NCBI GenBank assembly: GCA_027031145.1
Contig: JALVEG010000267.1
Span: 1 to 7,548 of the forward strand
Source of the DNA: Saprospiraceae bacterium
Lineage (GTDB): Bacteria > Bacteroidota > Bacteroidia > Chitinophagales > Saprospiraceae
Direction of reading: 5' to 3'
Length of the DNA: 7,548 nt
Positions 5,827 through 7,548 of the stretch are shown in pieces; position 1 is the stretch's first letter, and each line of letters opens with the position of its first letter. The notes below the pieces were generated by a model. It saw only the letters and a program-made list of their open reading frames with translations, was not told the DNA's origin and did not search any database. The position numbers and the translations under genes are program-made.

Positions 5827-7548
5827 ATGAAGCGATTAAAATATTTCTTAATATTTATCTTTGTTTTTGGATTTATTATATCCAATGGACAAATTTTATT
5901 TGAAAATTTTGAAAATCTGGAACCCGAAATATATAATTGTGATGATCCGGGTATGGCAATTTACGATGGTGCAATAGATGGTTGGACAAGTTATAATAAG
6001 TATCCTACTTTAATGAATACAGATTGTGATGAAGAATATTCATTTATTTGCTTATATGAAAATATTGATTTTGAATCTTATTCAGGTACTAATGCTGTTG
6101 CTCTTTCAGCAAGTAATGGACATGTGAATCATATTAATGGAGATTGTACTCAAGGAGGAATGAGAAGACTTGGTAGAGGTATTTGTTTTTCAAGTGAAGG
6201 AGAACCTAATTCATTTTATTTCGGAAGATATCAAAAATATATGGTAAGTTTTAAAGCCAAAAATGCTGCACGAAATGGTAATCATGAAACATATTTGAAA
6301 GTTGGCTATACTACTGTCGGTAATGAGATACCTAATAATCATGATGATGATATTTATGAATTTAATTATATTAATTTGTATTCTAATTATGGATTTGGTG
6401 GTAAAGTTGCAATTAGCGAAGAAACATGGAAAGATTATAAAGCGTATATTATCAATTCATCAGAAGATAATGCTTATCAATTAGTAATGGCTATAGGTAC
6501 AAATGAAGCCTCTTATGATGTTGATGTACCCTTATATTTTATTGATGATATTGAAGTAAAGTGCACTGATGAAATTTACTTAAAAGTAAAAGAATTAATT
6601 GAAAATAAAATAGAAAATTGTATGGTTGATCAAACATATAGAGTTGGATCAATGTACAATTGTCAAATTGACTTTGAAAATCTTCAGTATTGGGTAAGGG
6701 TTTTTGACAATCAGGGGAATAAGATTGATGAATTTTTGAATACCGGAGAATATTTTACTATTGAGGAATCTGTATTTAATGACTTTCCATTAAGAATAGA
6801 GGTAGAGACGGTTGATAACGAAAATGATTATCAGTTTGCTAAATGGTGGGGAGATGGAATAGATGATTTCTATTATTGGGATGAAGTATTTATTGAAACT
6901 CCACAAGGATATGAAGGAAATGATGTAATAATTAATAATGGTGAAAATATAACATGGCAAGATGAAGACAAAATAATAGTAAAAGATATTATAGTTCAAA
7001 CAGGTGGTAAACTTACTATTAAAAACAAGGTTTTTCTTTCTCCTAACTCTCACATAATAGTGGAAAAAGGTGCTAAACTGGTACTTGATGGTGGTACTCT
7101 TACTTCTTGCGATGAATGGCAAGGTATTATTGTGAAAGGTAATAGCACGGCTGAACAGCCAGATCCTAACGGTATGCCTGGACCTAATCAAGCCGGTATA
7201 GTTATTACGAAAAACAATTCTATTATTGAAAATGCACATATTGGTATTAGTACAAATTATTATGGGCAATGGACAGATGAAGATTGGGGTGGTCTGGTGC
7301 AATGTACTAATACTGATTTTATAGGATGCTGGAAAGCTGTGGAATTTATGAGCTATGAACTTGAGAACCAAAGTTTTTTAAAGAACTGCAGGATTGGAGG
7401 AGGTGATAATTATACAAAGGAGGGAGTAACAATTTGGAATTGCAATGGTATCCTTTTTGATAACTGTTACATGCATAATTTGGATAAAGGTATATTGTGT
7501 ATTGATGCAGATTATAGGGTGTGGCATGAAAATACTTTTGAAGATTGT
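5827..7548 (+). CDS. Secreted protein with jelly-roll-like and parallel beta-helix regions (3' end outside window)
   Basis: The frame is open for 574 codons to the window edge with no stop. The N-terminus MKRLKYFLIFIFVFGFIISN-GQ is a signal peptide, probably cut near Gly21-Gln22; exposed or secreted Bacteroidota proteins often begin the mature chain this way. Residues 24-246 start with LFENFENLEP and end with YFIDDIEV, typical of jelly-roll, carbohydrate-binding-like domains. A Cys-containing linker domain follows (about 250-365). From about 366 a beta-helix begins: NITW (374-377), the QTGGKLTIKN (391-400) and VEKGAKLVLDGGTLTS (412-427) rungs, WQGIIVKGN (431-439), then repeating turns such as ENAHIGIS and CWKAVEF. 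This WQGI beta-helix pattern occurs in large Bacteroidota surface proteins that usually end with a type IX secretion sorting domain, which would lie outside the window. The mature part is acidic and rich in Asn, Asp and Gly. No catalytic residues can be assigned; adhesion or polysaccharide binding is a guess. Confidence 0.85.
   Translation, partial: MKRLKYFLIFIFVFGFIISNGQILFENFENLEPEIYNCDDPGMAIYDGAIDGWTSYNKYPTLMNTDCDEEYSFICLYENIDFESYSGTNAVALSASNGHVNHINGDCTQGGMRRLGRGICFSSEGEPNSFYFGRYQKYMVSFKAKNAARNGNHETYLKVGYTTVGNEIPNNHDDDIYEFNYINLYSNYGFGGKVAISEETWKDYKAYIINSSEDNAYQLVMAIGTNEASYDVDVPLYFIDDIEVKCTDEIYLKVKELIENKIENCMVDQTYRVGSMYNCQIDFENLQYWVRVFDNQGNKIDEFLNTGEYFTIEESVFNDFPLRIEVETVDNENDYQFAKWWGDGIDDFYYWDEVFIETPQGYEGNDVIINNGENITWQDEDKIIVKDIIVQTGGKLTIKNKVFLSPNSHIIVEKGAKLVLDGGTLTSCDEWQGIIVKGNSTAEQPDPNGMPGPNQAGIVITKNNSIIENAHIGISTNYYGQWTDEDWGGLVQCTNTDFIGCWKAVEFMSYELENQSFLKNCRIGGGDNYTKEGVTIWNCNGILFDNCYMHNLDKGILCIDADYRVWHENTFEDC

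Noticed and set aside
6790..7371. Minus-strand 193-codon frame
   Set aside because: It is antisense to the beta-helix-encoding frame, which has a signal peptide and clear repeat rungs.

Overview
The window is AT-rich and most likely from a Bacteroidota bacterium. The 3' end of the 23S rRNA and the 5S rRNA have the form usual for that phylum. Start codons lack Shine-Dalgarno sequences. Several upstream regions carry the Bacteroidota promoter pattern (TTG or TTTG near -33, TAnnTTTG near -7). The last gene encodes a secreted parallel beta-helix protein of the kind this phylum exports. I cannot name a genus.

Layout. Positions 1-661 (+) are the tail of an rRNA operon: 23S 3' end, a short spacer without tRNA, 5S, and an intrinsic terminator. 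Positions 708-802 hold a broken second copy of the 3' half of 5S, interrupted by palindromic insertions and ending at the stop codon of the next gene. Positions 801-2879 (-) encode oligopeptidase B with an intact catalytic triad, convergent with the rRNA operon. Positions 2958-4322 (+), divergent from it, encode a MATE-family multidrug efflux transporter. Positions 4323-5826 contain no convincing protein gene, but they are rich in hairpins, short tandem repeats and tandem palindromes. They also hold a candidate small transcription unit (5169-5450) and a compact element (5673-5768) with two mutually exclusive RNA folds. From 5827 (+) to the window edge, a 574-codon open frame encodes a secreted protein with a signal peptide, a jelly-roll-like domain and the start of a beta-helix. 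It has no stop codon inside the window.

The genes do not form one pathway. OpdB (cytoplasmic peptide processing) and the MATE pump (inner-membrane efflux) are housekeeping or accessory genes that share an intergenic region only. The large surface protein is separated from them by about 1.5 kb of repeat-rich DNA. I see no clear defence system, CRISPR array or intact mobile element. The most noteworthy items are the palindrome-interrupted 5S remnant, the switch-like structured element at 5673-5768, and the candidate non-coding transcript at about 5208-5450.
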